From contig NZ_PYOC01000001.1 of the NCBI RefSeq assembly GCF_003026215.1, positions 1,256,066 through 1,320,065 of the forward strand: 64,000 nt of DNA, given 5' to 3'. Position numbers and translations under genes: made by a program. Each line of letters opens with the position of its first letter. Within the stretch, counting starts at the first letter, position 1. The stretch is from Photobacterium indicum. GTDB lineage: Bacteria; Pseudomonadota; Gammaproteobacteria; Enterobacterales; Vibrionaceae. The notes under the pieces were generated by a model. That model saw only the letters and a program-made list of their open reading frames with translations, was not told the DNA's origin and searched no databases. Positions 24,876-34,539 of the stretch are shown here, piece after piece.

Positions 24876-25892
24876 ATGCGTGTTTTAGTTACTGGAGGAA
24901 TGGGTTATATCGGTAGCCATGCTTGTGTTCAAATGATTGAAGCAGGAATGACCCCAGTTATCGTTGATAACCTATATAACAGTAAAGAAACAGTATTGGC
25001 TCGCATTGAAGCATTAACGGGTGTTATGCCTGCGTTTTTTCAAGGTGATATTCGTGACCGTGCTTTTTTAGAAAAAGTTCTCTCTGAAAATGATATCGAT
25101 GCTGTTATTCACTTCGCAGGCTTAAAAGCGGTGGGGGAATCTGTTGTTAAGCCTTTAGAATACTATGATAACAACGTGCACGGTACCTTGGTATTAGTTG
25201 AAGCAATGCGTACTGCTGGTGTTAATAGCCTTATCTTCAGCTCTTCTGCAACTGTATATGGCGATCCTGCATCTGTACCAATTACAGAAAACTTTCCAAC
25301 AAGCGCAACCAACCCGTATGGTCGTAGTAAGTTAATGGTTGAAGAATGTCTAACCGATATTCAATTGGCTTACCCTGAAATGAGCATTACGCTACTACGT
25401 TACTTTAATCCTGTTGGCTCTCATAAATCGGGCACAATGGGTGAAGATCCGCAGGGCATTCCAAACAATTTAATGCCGTTTATCTCTCAGGTTGCGGTTG
25501 GTCGTCGTGAATTCTTATCTGTGTTTGGTGATGACTATCCAACAGTCGATGGTACCGGTGTGCGCGATTATATTCACGTTGTTGATCTGGCTGATGGTCA
25601 CTTAGCAGCATTGAACTACAAAGGCTCAGAAGCTGGTTTGCATATCTACAATCTTGGTACTGGTAATGGTAGCAGCGTAATCCAAATGGTTGATGCATTC
25701 TCAAAAGCATCAGGTGTTGAGGTTGCCTATAAAGTTGCACCACGTCGCCCTGGTGATATTGCTGAATGTTGGGCGGATCCTGCAAAAGCAAAGGCAGAAC
25801 TTCATTGGGAAGCAAAACTGTCGGTTGAAGACATGACGACAGATACATGGCGTTGGCAGTCAAATAACCCGAACGGTTACCCTGACGCATAA
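24876..25892 (+). CDS. galE: UDP-glucose 4-epimerase
   Basis: The 338-residue enzyme interconverts UDP-glucose and UDP-galactose with bound NAD, feeding galactose use and surface polysaccharide synthesis. The Rossmann loop is GGMGYIGSHA near the N-terminus. The catalytic set is Ser in SSSATVYG with Tyr148 and Lys152 in NPYGRSK. C-terminal sugar-binding segments (RRPGDIAECWADP) are canonical, and the length equals that of E. coli GalE. A good GGGAGAG site precedes the ATG. It is not within a gal operon here. Confidence 0.96.
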   Translation: MRVLVTGGMGYIGSHACVQMIEAGMTPVIVDNLYNSKETVLARIEALTGVMPAFFQGDIRDRAFLEKVLSENDIDAVIHFAGLKAVGESVVKPLEYYDNNVHGTLVLVEAMRTAGVNSLIFSSSATVYGDPASVPITENFPTSATNPYGRSKLMVEECLTDIQLAYPEMSITLLRYFNPVGSHKSGTMGEDPQGIPNNLMPFISQVAVGRREFLSVFGDDYPTVDGTGVRDYIHVVDLADGHLAALNYKGSEAGLHIYNLGTGNGSSVIQMVDAFSKASGVEVAYKVAPRRPGDIAECWADPAKAKAELHWEAKLSVEDMTTDTWRWQSNNPNGYPDA

Positions 25893-25916
25893 CGAGACGA
25901 TTAGTAAGAAAAAACT

Positions 25917-25959
25917 AAACCGCTATATCAACTGTGAAAACAGATTGAATAGCGGTTTT
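25917..25959 (+). terminator. terminator after galE
   Basis: AAACCGCTAT pairs with ATAGCGGTTTT, with an inner CTGT/ACAG helix and a T-run after it. Confidence 0.85.
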
Positions 25960-26146
25960 GTGTGTGTAATTACAGAAATTACGTGTTTTATTGTGGTTTA
26001 TATCATGAGGTCTAGATGTACCTTAGAAATACTGTGCTATAATCTGCAGCTAACATTTTTCACTTTTGTGTGAACTTAATCACATAAAGGTCGAGATATT
26101 ATTGATTGTAAACTCTGAATCAGAGCGTTTTTACCGGAGCATCATT

Positions 26147-27490
26147 TTGCATTTTAAAGATCTTGGATTAGACCCACGCCTTCTTAAGAAACTGACACAC
26201 CTTGGGTTTGATCGAGCAACTGAAATTCAGCGAACAGCCGTCCCCGTGGCTATTATGGGGAAAGACGTGCTAGCCTCGTCGAAAACAGGCTCTGGTAAAA
26301 CACTGGCGTTTTTATTGCCTGCTATGCAGCGTATGTATCGTGGTAAGCCATTTACTCGTCGCGATCAACGTGTACTTATTTTAACGCCAACGCGTGAGTT
26401 AGCAAAACAAGTGTTTGCTCAATTACGTACGTTAAATGCGGGTACACCGTATGATGGCGCGCTGATTGTTGGTGGTGAAAACTTCAACGATCAAGTGAAA
26501 GAATTCCGTAAAGACCCAATGTTTGTTGTAGCAACACCAGGTCGTTTTGCCGATCACCTTGAGCACCGTAGCACAAGCCTTGATGGCCTTGAAATGCTAA
26601 TTCTTGATGAAGCTGACCGTATGCTTGATCTTGGTTTTGCACCTCAACTACGTCGTATTCACGAATTGGCTAATCACCGTCGTCGTCAAACTCTAATGTT
26701 CTCTGCAACAATGGATAATGAAGATGTGATTGAAATGGCGTCAGAGATGCTAAATGCACCTAAGCGCCTTTCGGTTGGTAACTCAAATGAAGAACATACT
26801 GATATTACACAGCGTTTCTACTTGTGTGATCATCTCGATCATAAACAAGCACTACTAGATAAAGTGCTTGAGACTGAAGATTACAATCAGGTCATTATCT
26901 TTACGGCAACGCGTGCAGATACTGACCGCTTAACCGCTGAGCTGAATGAGCGTAAACTGAAAGCTGTCGCATTAAGCGGTAACTTAAATCAGAATCAACG
27001 TAACAGCATCATGAGTCAATTTGAGCGTGTATGTCATAAGATTCTGGTAACAACAGATGTCGCATCTCGTGGTTTAGATATTGATGGCGTATCGCACGTT
27101 ATTAACTTTGATATGCCAAAGCATGCTGAAGAATATGTTCACCGTGTGGGTCGTACTGGTCGTGCTGGTAACAAAGGTGACGCAATTTCACTTGTTGGTC
27201 CTAAAGACTGGAAGAGCTTTAAAAGTGTTGAAGCCTACTTACAGCAATCTATTTCTTTCAGTGTAATTGAAGGTTTAACGGGTAAGTTCAAAGGTCTTAA
27301 ACCTGCGCCGAAGAAAAAGTTTATTAAGAAGAAACCAACAGATCAAAAAGCATCTGCAGCTAAGAAATCTACAGCGCCTAAAGCGAAGAAGAAAGTTGAT
27401 AAGCGTTTTTACGATAACGTAGCAGTGGGTGAAAATGTATTTAAGCCTAAGAAAAAACGTAACGTTGATGTGAGTAAAGACGACGCATAA
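26147..27490 (+). CDS. DEAD-box ATP-dependent RNA helicase
   Basis: About 447 residues with every helicase motif: Q-motif (GFDRATEIQ), Walker A SSKTGSGKT, PTRELA, TPGR, DEAD, SAT, DVASRGLD and HRVGRTGRAG. A Lys-rich, low-complexity C-terminal tail (about 390-447) suits non-specific RNA binding. The group (SrmB/RhlE-like) assists ribosome assembly or cold-related RNA unwinding. I choose TTG 26147, seven bases after CGGAG, because it starts the protein at HFKDLGL as in relatives. The in-frame upstream extension looks non-coding. Confidence 0.9.
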   Translation: MHFKDLGLDPRLLKKLTHLGFDRATEIQRTAVPVAIMGKDVLASSKTGSGKTLAFLLPAMQRMYRGKPFTRRDQRVLILTPTRELAKQVFAQLRTLNAGTPYDGALIVGGENFNDQVKEFRKDPMFVVATPGRFADHLEHRSTSLDGLEMLILDEADRMLDLGFAPQLRRIHELANHRRRQTLMFSATMDNEDVIEMASEMLNAPKRLSVGNSNEEHTDITQRFYLCDHLDHKQALLDKVLETEDYNQVIIFTATRADTDRLTAELNERKLKAVALSGNLNQNQRNSIMSQFERVCHKILVTTDVASRGLDIDGVSHVINFDMPKHAEEYVHRVGRTGRAGNKGDAISLVGPKDWKSFKSVEAYLQQSISFSVIEGLTGKFKGLKPAPKKKFIKKKPTDQKASAAKKSTAPKAKKKVDKRFYDNVAVGENVFKPKKKRNVDVSKDDA

Positions 27491-27536
27491 GTACGGTAAT
27501 TATACTGCGTTTATATCAGTGTAATCTGTAATAGAG

Positions 27537-27574
27537 AAAGGCGTTTACTGTTATTAACAGTGGCGCCTTTTTTG
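27537..27574 (+). terminator. terminator after the DEAD-box helicase
   Basis: AAAGGCG with ACTGTT pairs with AACAGT and CGCCTTT, and a T-run follows. Confidence 0.8.
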
Positions 27575-27619
27575 TTTGTTGCTTTTATCAAGGTTACAGT
27601 CGCCTTATAAGTGACGATG

Positions 27620-28588
27620 TCACTTATTGGTCGGGTGCCAGTTATGTTGGTTAATAAGGCTAAGTAATTGTTCAGTTTCCAATTCTAACTCTTTGATTAA
27701 CCAGTTAACAAAGTTTGTGACGTTGTCACTTTTTGTTCGGCAGTAATAATAATACTTCCATGGGCTATCAATGATTTTTGCTTCAAGGGGCAGTTTTAAA
27801 AAACCTTGCTTCAATTCGTTGGTCACAAAAAGTAAATCGGTAATTGTAGCTCCTTGCCCTGATAGGCAAGATGTTAGCGCCATGTCTAATGTATCGAAAG
27901 TGAGTTCTGTATTGCCGAGTGGTTGCTGTATACCCGTTTGGGCAAACCAAGCTCGCCAATCAGAACGATCTTTTGTTGGGTGTAGGCGAGGGTAAGTCAG
28001 TAATTCATCGATCGTTAGTTGCGTATCGCCCTTTACCAATAACATCGAATAAACAGGTGCTAGATACTCTTTGCGTAAAAAGATGACTGGCTGTTCGATT
28101 GTTGTGGGATCTTGGTAGTTTGAAATTGCAATATCATAATCATCAGAATCGAGATTCAACTGATCACCATAATTGCCGTTATTACCAATATTAGATGAAA
28201 TAATGATATCTAAGCTGGGGTTCTGTTCTTTAAAGGAATGCAAACGGGGGATCAACCAACGTACCGCAAAGCTCATTGAAACATTTAATTTTAGGGTGTT
28301 ATCTTCATGCTGTTTAAGTTGGTGAATGGTATTATTTAGTTCACTGAATTGGCGAGTCAGTATCAAAGCAATTTCTTTGCCTTCCTCTGTTAATATTAAC
28401 GCACGGTGCTGACGAATAAATAGTGTAAAACCAAGTTGTTCTTCTAATAAACGTATCTGACGGCTAACTGCACTTTGTGTCACATTTAGCTCTTGTGCGG
28501 CAATGGTAAAACTAAGGTATCTAGCTGCCGCTTCGAATACACGAAGCCCATTTAATGACGAAGGCAGTAGAGCATGTCTTTTAATCAT
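27620..28588 (-). CDS. LysR-family transcriptional regulator, GcvA-like
   Basis: The 322-residue protein opens with the GcvA-type N-terminus LPSSLNGLRVFEAAARYLSF and a helix-turn-helix (AAQELNVTQSAVSRQIRLLE), followed by a periplasmic-binding-type effector domain. Length and layout are normal. It is divergent from the MATE pump gene, 170 bases away, and may control it, as LysR proteins often regulate the adjacent divergent gene. The effector is unknown. Confidence 0.9.
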   Translation of the reverse strand: MIKRHALLPSSLNGLRVFEAAARYLSFTIAAQELNVTQSAVSRQIRLLEEQLGFTLFIRQHRALILTEEGKEIALILTRQFSELNNTIHQLKQHEDNTLKLNVSMSFAVRWLIPRLHSFKEQNPSLDIIISSNIGNNGNYGDQLNLDSDDYDIAISNYQDPTTIEQPVIFLRKEYLAPVYSMLLVKGDTQLTIDELLTYPRLHPTKDRSDWRAWFAQTGIQQPLGNTELTFDTLDMALTSCLSGQGATITDLLFVTNELKQGFLKLPLEAKIIDSPWKYYYYCRTKSDNVTNFVNWLIKELELETEQLLSLINQHNWHPTNK

Positions 28589-28758
28589 TAGTCACCATTT
28601 CTTTGCATGAGTTTTTAGAATGCTAAAGTGTCATAAAAGTCGTTTGAAAAGCAAGACTAAATTTTTTACATTAAGCTGATAATGTTTCTTGGGTTCAAAT
28701 AGTAAGTGCATAACCATTTAATGAATAAGCATGGTTAGTGACTTAGATTAGGTAATAA

Positions 28759-30168
28759 ATGAAAAAACTGCTCACTCTTGCAATACCTCTTATTATTTCT
28801 CAACTGGTTGCACAATTACTGGTCTTTACCGACGTCTGGATGATGGCAAAAATGAGTGTACTGGCAATTGCTGGTGGCGGCTTAGGTGCATCTGTTTATT
28901 CATTTGTCTTTATTATTGCGGGCAGTACAGTCGGGTGTGTCGCGAACTTAATTGCTATCGCGTATGGCAAGCGAGTACGACAGCCTGATGCGGGTAACAC
29001 TGAAATTCGCGCCGCAGTAAAGGGCGGAATACTGTTATCTTTATTACTTACCATTACACTTCAGCCATTTTTTGTCATGCTTAAAGATTGGTTATTAATG
29101 GCTGATCAAGATCCACAAGCTGTTGCCTTGGCTATGGATTACATAAATGCATTAAAGTGGTCAATGCTTCCAACCTTAATGTTACTAGTATTACGAAGCT
29201 TAGTCAGTGCGTTTGGTGATACGCGTTCGATAATGGTGATGTCGGTAGCAACGGTTATTTTGAATGTACCTATCAGTTATGTTCTCGCATTCAGTATGGA
29301 TATGGGAATTGCGGGTTTAGGTTATGGTTCGTCATTGGCGTCGCTGATTATTATGGTTGTTTATGGGCATTGGGTCTTTAATCGTCCTCGTTATCGTCAA
29401 TTTAATCCATTTTCTAAGTTATATGAATACCGTTTGGGTACCATAAAGCCATTATTGGCCATTGGTGTGCCAATTATGATCGCGACATTACTCGAGCATG
29501 CTTTGTTTTCTGGTGGCGCATTATTGGCCGGTACATTGGGTGCCGTTTCATTAGCGATCCATCAGATTGCGATGCAATGTTTGAATTTTTCATGGAATAT
29601 CGCTTTTGGTTTTTCACAAGCGGCTTCTATTTTAGTTAGCCAGCATTTTGGTCGTGGTGAACCTCAGATGGTACGGCAGTATGCTAAACAAGGATTATTC
29701 GTTGTAACCGCTACCAGTGCCGTTATTGGTTTATTCCTGATTATTTGGCCTGAATTTTTAACACAAGTATTCAGCATAGAAGGGGATGCAATGGCACAAG
29801 AGCTAGTTGCAGCCTTACCTGCTGTAATGATCATGGTTGCACTGTGTTTTGTGGTTGATGCATGGCAGTTAACAGCGATTAGTGTATTACGTGGTATGAA
29901 GGTGGTGATAGCCCCAACGATTTCGACTGTGATCGGTTATTGGTTAATTGGTTTACCTGCCGCGTGGTTGCTTATGAAATTAATGGGCGTAAAAGGTGTA
30001 TGGGCGGGTTTTGCTGTTGGTTTAGCGGCAACAGGATTAATGTTAGTTATATTGTTATTTAAATCTCTAACACGCTTTGAAAATCAGATTGAAAAACAAA
30101 ATGATGACGTCGAGCATAACCTTAATAATAACGATAATGTAACCCCGCAAACGATTACGCTGCTGTAG
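28759..30168 (+). CDS. MATE family multidrug/Na+ or H+ antiporter
   Basis: The 469-residue membrane protein has about twelve helices in two homologous halves. It begins LAIPLIISQLVAQLLVFTDVWMM, as MATE proteins do (P-I-x-x-x-L at the first helix). The second half has the matching IGVPIMIATLLEHALFSGG. It exports cationic drugs or metabolites in exchange for Na+ or H+. A hydrophilic, Asn-rich C-terminal tail follows the last helix. It stands divergent to a GcvA-like regulator. Confidence 0.9.
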   Translation: MKKLLTLAIPLIISQLVAQLLVFTDVWMMAKMSVLAIAGGGLGASVYSFVFIIAGSTVGCVANLIAIAYGKRVRQPDAGNTEIRAAVKGGILLSLLLTITLQPFFVMLKDWLLMADQDPQAVALAMDYINALKWSMLPTLMLLVLRSLVSAFGDTRSIMVMSVATVILNVPISYVLAFSMDMGIAGLGYGSSLASLIIMVVYGHWVFNRPRYRQFNPFSKLYEYRLGTIKPLLAIGVPIMIATLLEHALFSGGALLAGTLGAVSLAIHQIAMQCLNFSWNIAFGFSQAASILVSQHFGRGEPQMVRQYAKQGLFVVTATSAVIGLFLIIWPEFLTQVFSIEGDAMAQELVAALPAVMIMVALCFVVDAWQLTAISVLRGMKVVIAPTISTVIGYWLIGLPAAWLLMKLMGVKGVWAGFAVGLAATGLMLVILLFKSLTRFENQIEKQNDDVEHNLNNNDNVTPQTITLL

Positions 30169-30227
30169 TTTTCAGCAAAAAGCAGTAAACGTTCACTGTA
30201 AGTGATATTGAAATTTAATAACTTATT

Positions 30228-30259
30228 AAACCGTTGCTTCAACAAGCAGCGGTTTTTTT
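30228..30259 (+). terminator. terminator after the MATE gene
   Basis: AAACCG-TTGCTT pairs with AAGCA-GCGGTTT around a CAAC loop, followed by seven T residues. Confidence 0.85.
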
Positions 30260-30308
30260 ATCGCCTAAGCATTGTTATTTTGTATCTCTTGACTGCAATC
30301 AATAACAT

Positions 30309-30330
30309 TAAATGAGAATCATTCTTGATC
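30309..30330 (+). promoter_or_regulatory. Fur box-like operator of the haem/peptide operon
   Basis: AATGAGAATCATTCTTGAT matches the Fur 7-1-7 pattern (TGAGAAT-C-ATTCTTG, twelve of fourteen arm bases in the expected symmetry) and closely follows the classic GATAATGAGAATCATTATC. It lies about 55 bases upstream of the S9 peptidase start. Iron repression of the five downstream genes is therefore likely. Confidence 0.75.
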
Positions 30331-30382
30331 TCATTCGTGTTGATGTGTATTATTTGCAAAAAATCGCTTCTATAAGTTTATT

Positions 30383-32392
30383 ATGTTGTTAAGTTCTGTG
30401 TTGTTAGCTTCGATGCTACAGAATCCTCTTTGTGATGTATGCTGGTTACGTGATGATAGTCGTAAAAATACGACGGTATTGGCATATTTAAAAAATGAAA
30501 ATAAGACATCTGAACACTATTTAAAACCATTGATGGGCACACAGAAAAAGCTGCTCGATGAATGGGAAGCTATGGCTGGAAATAAAGCAGAAAAACCTTG
30601 GTTAGATATTAATGGATACCACTATAAAACCTTAAATAAAGGTGTTCGTGGCGTAGTGGTTCGAAAAAACCAACAACGTGAAGATGTTGTGATTAATATG
30701 AATCTGCGTGCTGAAAACCATGCTTATTATCGTTTAGGGAATTGGAGTGTTAGCCCCAATAACCGTTTAGTTGCAATTGCAGAGAATATCGTAGGTGATG
30801 ATAATTATATTATTTCCGTTATCGATATAGCATCAGGTGAAACACTAACTCAATTTTTGGGTGAGTATGCTGATACCTTGGTGTGGAAATCAGACAAAGA
30901 AGTGATTGTTGTTGAAAATGAAACCAACACATATCGACCATATAAAGCGGTGTTACGAAATATTAAGACAAACACGTCAGTCACGTTATACCAAGAAACA
31001 AACCCTGCTTGGTTAGTTTCTGCTTATATGGCATCCGATGCGAAAAGCATTCTTATTCAGAGTAATAATCATAATACGAGCGTTCAATACCTATTACGCT
31101 CAGAAGAAAAATCAGGTATTGATCCAAAGGCAGCGCTTCGATTAGTTAAACCTCGAAAAAGTAGTGTCGAGTATTATGTCGATGTGCTGGATGGCAAATA
31201 TTACATAAAGTCTAATCAAGGTGGGAGATTTGCAATTTACACTGCGCAGGATGTGCAACGTGAATGGACGCCAATTATCCAGCCAAATGGTGAGATCACT
31301 CGCTGGCATCTTGCTAATCGTCGTATTGTGATTGAAGAAAAAAAACAAGGGATAACATTACTGGAAGGTTTTGATCTTCAGGGCAAAAAAGTATTCAGTA
31401 ATAACCTGTCAAAAGCGGCATCTGTTGGATGGATGGCTCGCAATACTAACCCCGCCAGTCAGACGATTAATGTACGTACCATGGGGTTAAGCCAACCACC
31501 TGCATGGACAAAGCTTAATATAGAGACAGGTGAAACAGTCAGTTCAGATGCTGATGTATATAACCAATTTAGTACAAATAACTACGTATCAGAATTGATA
31601 AGTGTAAAGCATCAAGGTGTAGAGGTACCTGTATCTCTGGTATACCGCAAAGATATGCTTACCGACGATTCCCCCGTATTTCTTTACGGTTATGGTGCTT
31701 ATGGCGTCACTATGCGCCCTTATTTTATGCCACAGATTATTTCATTGGTTGATCGCGGTGCAGTTTATGCCATTGCGCATGTTCGTGGTGGCGGATTTAA
31801 AGGTGATGATTGGTATCAGGCGGGCAAAGGCGTAAACCGACTTAATAGTATTCAAGATTTTATTGCTGCTGCTCAGGTCATGAAGCAGTTTCGTATAGAG
31901 TCACCGTCTGAAAAGAAAGTGGACCGAGACATTTTAGCACTAGGCAGTAGTGCAGGTGGTACGCTTGTCGCAGCGGCAATCAATCAGCGTCCTGAATTAT
32001 TTAAAGGGGCTGCACTGCAGGTGCCATTTGTTGATGTATTAAGCAGTATGTCTGATGAATCTATTCCATTAACTCGCCAGCAATACGCTGAATGGGGAAA
32101 CCCGAATAAACCTGAAGAACGTAATGTGATGCGTGTTTATAGTCCGTTTGACAATATTTCAGCAAAAAACTATCCCGCTCTGTTGGTTCGAAGTGGCTTA
32201 TTTGATAGCCGTGTACCTTACTGGGAAGCAGCGAAATATACCGCACGTATTAAAGCATTATCGACAGCAAATAATCCTTATTTGTTAGTCACCGATTTGC
32301 AGTCTGGACATAGTACAGACCGCACTAAGGCACTACGCCAACAAGCGATGGATTACGCATTTTTGCTCAATCTGACCAACCTTAATAAATAA
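30383..32392 (+). CDS. S9 family oligopeptidase (oligopeptidase B-like)
   Basis: The 669-residue serine peptidase has an N-terminal beta-propeller and a C-terminal alpha/beta-hydrolase domain. Ser523 lies in LGSSAGGT, the Asp in SGLFDSRVPYWEAAKY and the His in QSGHSTD. The WLRDDSR...LAYLKNEN start is characteristic of oligopeptidase B, but about 20 residues normally before it are replaced by a short hydrophobic stretch (MLLSSVLLASML). That stretch may act as a signal sequence and put the enzyme in the periplasm. It is first in an iron-regulated operon with a TonB receptor, so it may cut imported peptides. Confidence 0.88.
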   Translation: MLLSSVLLASMLQNPLCDVCWLRDDSRKNTTVLAYLKNENKTSEHYLKPLMGTQKKLLDEWEAMAGNKAEKPWLDINGYHYKTLNKGVRGVVVRKNQQREDVVINMNLRAENHAYYRLGNWSVSPNNRLVAIAENIVGDDNYIISVIDIASGETLTQFLGEYADTLVWKSDKEVIVVENETNTYRPYKAVLRNIKTNTSVTLYQETNPAWLVSAYMASDAKSILIQSNNHNTSVQYLLRSEEKSGIDPKAALRLVKPRKSSVEYYVDVLDGKYYIKSNQGGRFAIYTAQDVQREWTPIIQPNGEITRWHLANRRIVIEEKKQGITLLEGFDLQGKKVFSNNLSKAASVGWMARNTNPASQTINVRTMGLSQPPAWTKLNIETGETVSSDADVYNQFSTNNYVSELISVKHQGVEVPVSLVYRKDMLTDDSPVFLYGYGAYGVTMRPYFMPQIISLVDRGAVYAIAHVRGGGFKGDDWYQAGKGVNRLNSIQDFIAAAQVMKQFRIESPSEKKVDRDILALGSSAGGTLVAAAINQRPELFKGAALQVPFVDVLSSMSDESIPLTRQQYAEWGNPNKPEERNVMRVYSPFDNISAKNYPALLVRSGLFDSRVPYWEAAKYTARIKALSTANNPYLLVTDLQSGHSTDRTKALRQQAMDYAFLLNLTNLNK

Positions 32393-32409
32393 TAATAAGT
32401 AGTATACCC

Positions 32410-34527
32410 ATGAATAAGACAGTGCTTGCTGTAGCGGTTTCTGCACTCTGCGGAAATGTACACGCTGCTGATATGTCATCAACACCATCACAAAATACAT
32501 CTGTTTCTCAAACAAATGTTGTGATGGTAACCGCTCAAAAAATTGAAAAAGCGCCTTATGAAGTGAATGGCTCCGTAACGGTTATTACATCCGACGAACT
32601 GGAGCGCGAAGGTGCAACAGAGCTTTATGATAGCTTGAAAAATATTCCCGGTGTCAGTGTTAGCGGTGGTGCGGGGCGTCCTCAGAATATCACGATCCGT
32701 GGTATGCGCGGTAACCGTATCAAAATCATTGAAGATGGTGTTGAAACGGGTGACGGTTACGGTGCTGATGATTTGAGTGACAAAGTGGGGCGCAATAGTT
32801 TTGATCTGTCTGCGGCGAAACAGCTCGAAGTCGTAAAAGGTGCAGGATCTTCTCTTCATGGTTCTGGCGCCCTTGGTGGCCTAATCGTAATAACGACCAA
32901 AGATGCATCTGATTATTTAACACCACATAAAAATACAGCAGTTGAAGTCAGCACTAATTATGTGGGTGAAAGTGACAAAATCAAAGGCACAGTAAACTTT
33001 GCACAGCGCATTGGCTCTTCAGAGCATCTAGTACGTTATAGCCAATGGACGGGTAGTGAATCTGAGAATTATACTGGTGAAGTATATGATCGAGATGTTG
33101 ACGGATTTGATCTTTCTCTAACCAGTAATTTTTATATTGGTGATCACCAAGAAATTAAAACCAAAGTCTCTTATTACGAAGATACAATGGATCGTAATGA
33201 CCATGATAATTATAAGTCTGGTGATTTTAACGAAAATACAGTGACCTCTTCTAATAAATATCAAGCGACGTATTTGTATAACGATGCTGACTTTGTATTA
33301 TTTGATGACGCGAAAGTGCTGGGTTACTACCAATCTACCAAAAGCAACAATAACAAAACACGGTATAAAACTAAGCTAGTTCAAAATATAAATTACAAAT
33401 TGCTGTTACTTGAGAACGGTCAGTTTGATGAAGAAAAAGTGGGACTGAAAACAGAATTCCAACGCCACCTTGATAACCAAAATATAGTATGGGGTGTTGA
33501 TACTGTTTTTAAAGAGCACTCACGAACGCTTGGAAAAGCCGTTATTAGCGATGGTTCTACATCTACTTCCCAAACGAATCCTTTTGCTGATGCCAATACA
33601 TTTAATATTGGTATGTATGCACATGATGACATTATGTGGAATGCATGGGATATCGGTTTCGGTGTTCGATATGATTTTCACCAGTTAACCCCAAAAGATA
33701 AAAATCAACTAGCCAGCAATGGTTATAACTTCGCACTTAGTGATACCACATCAAGTGAAATATCACCGTCATTCTCGATAGGTTATAACTTTACCGATGA
33801 GCTGAAGACGTATTTTAGCTATAACCACGGCTTCAATTCACCTAATTATGCCAAAGTGTATGGCTATGTACCTCATGATGGTGTACCGCCATTTGAGATA
33901 GTACCGAATTATAATCTGAAAGCTGAAACCAGCGACAACTTTGAGATCGGTGTGAAATCTCGCATGGGTATTTACAGTGTCAATGCTGCTGTGTTCTACA
34001 GTGATTTCGATAATTTTATTCGCACAAACCGAACGGGTATGAACAGTGATAATGGTCGTATAACCATTCAATATGTGAATCTTGACAAAGTGAAGTCATA
34101 CGGTTTTGAGATGGGTGCGAGCGCTGAAGTAAGCGAAACAGTAACCGCTTCTGGTAGTGTCGGCATAGTGACCGCAGAAGAAGAGAACGGCGCATACGTT
34201 GAAACATCGACCCCGTGGGAAGGTAATTTAGCGCTTGATTACAGCCAAGATTTTGATGCGTTTGTGCGTTGGAATTTTGCGGCTGCGATGAATAAAGTAC
34301 CAACCTGCTCTGATGGTGAATGTGTGACCACAGCAGGCTGGGGCACGGTTGATTTAGGTTTAAGTTATGAGCCTATTACGGATCTATTTATTAGTGGCAA
34401 CCTTAATAACCTCTTTGATCGCGAGTATGTACGTTACCAAGATGTAGGTGGCATGTCGGATGCGCTATCAAAATATAATGCTGAAGCGGGACGTAATTTC
34501 AACGTCTTCGTGAAGTATAACTTTTAA
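32410..34527 (+). CDS. TonB-dependent outer membrane receptor, haem/haemoglobin type
   Basis: The 705-residue protein has a signal peptide (cut near AHA|ADMS), a TonB-box-like VVMVTA, a plug (about 45-165, with VVKGAGSSLHGSGALGG) and a 22-strand barrel ending in F. Between barrel strands it carries FNSPNYAKVYG ... VPNYNLKAETSDNFEIG, a variant of the FRAP/NPNL region of haem receptors. It likely imports haem or a haem-protein-derived ligand across the outer membrane with TonB-ExbBD energy. It starts 17 bases after the peptidase gene. The ligand is inferred and not shown. Confidence 0.85.
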   Translation: MNKTVLAVAVSALCGNVHAADMSSTPSQNTSVSQTNVVMVTAQKIEKAPYEVNGSVTVITSDELEREGATELYDSLKNIPGVSVSGGAGRPQNITIRGMRGNRIKIIEDGVETGDGYGADDLSDKVGRNSFDLSAAKQLEVVKGAGSSLHGSGALGGLIVITTKDASDYLTPHKNTAVEVSTNYVGESDKIKGTVNFAQRIGSSEHLVRYSQWTGSESENYTGEVYDRDVDGFDLSLTSNFYIGDHQEIKTKVSYYEDTMDRNDHDNYKSGDFNENTVTSSNKYQATYLYNDADFVLFDDAKVLGYYQSTKSNNNKTRYKTKLVQNINYKLLLLENGQFDEEKVGLKTEFQRHLDNQNIVWGVDTVFKEHSRTLGKAVISDGSTSTSQTNPFADANTFNIGMYAHDDIMWNAWDIGFGVRYDFHQLTPKDKNQLASNGYNFALSDTTSSEISPSFSIGYNFTDELKTYFSYNHGFNSPNYAKVYGYVPHDGVPPFEIVPNYNLKAETSDNFEIGVKSRMGIYSVNAAVFYSDFDNFIRTNRTGMNSDNGRITIQYVNLDKVKSYGFEMGASAEVSETVTASGSVGIVTAEEENGAYVETSTPWEGNLALDYSQDFDAFVRWNFAAAMNKVPTCSDGECVTTAGWGTVDLGLSYEPITDLFISGNLNNLFDREYVRYQDVGGMSDALSKYNAEAGRNFNVFVKYNF

Positions 34528-34539
34528 GGGGGTGTTGTA

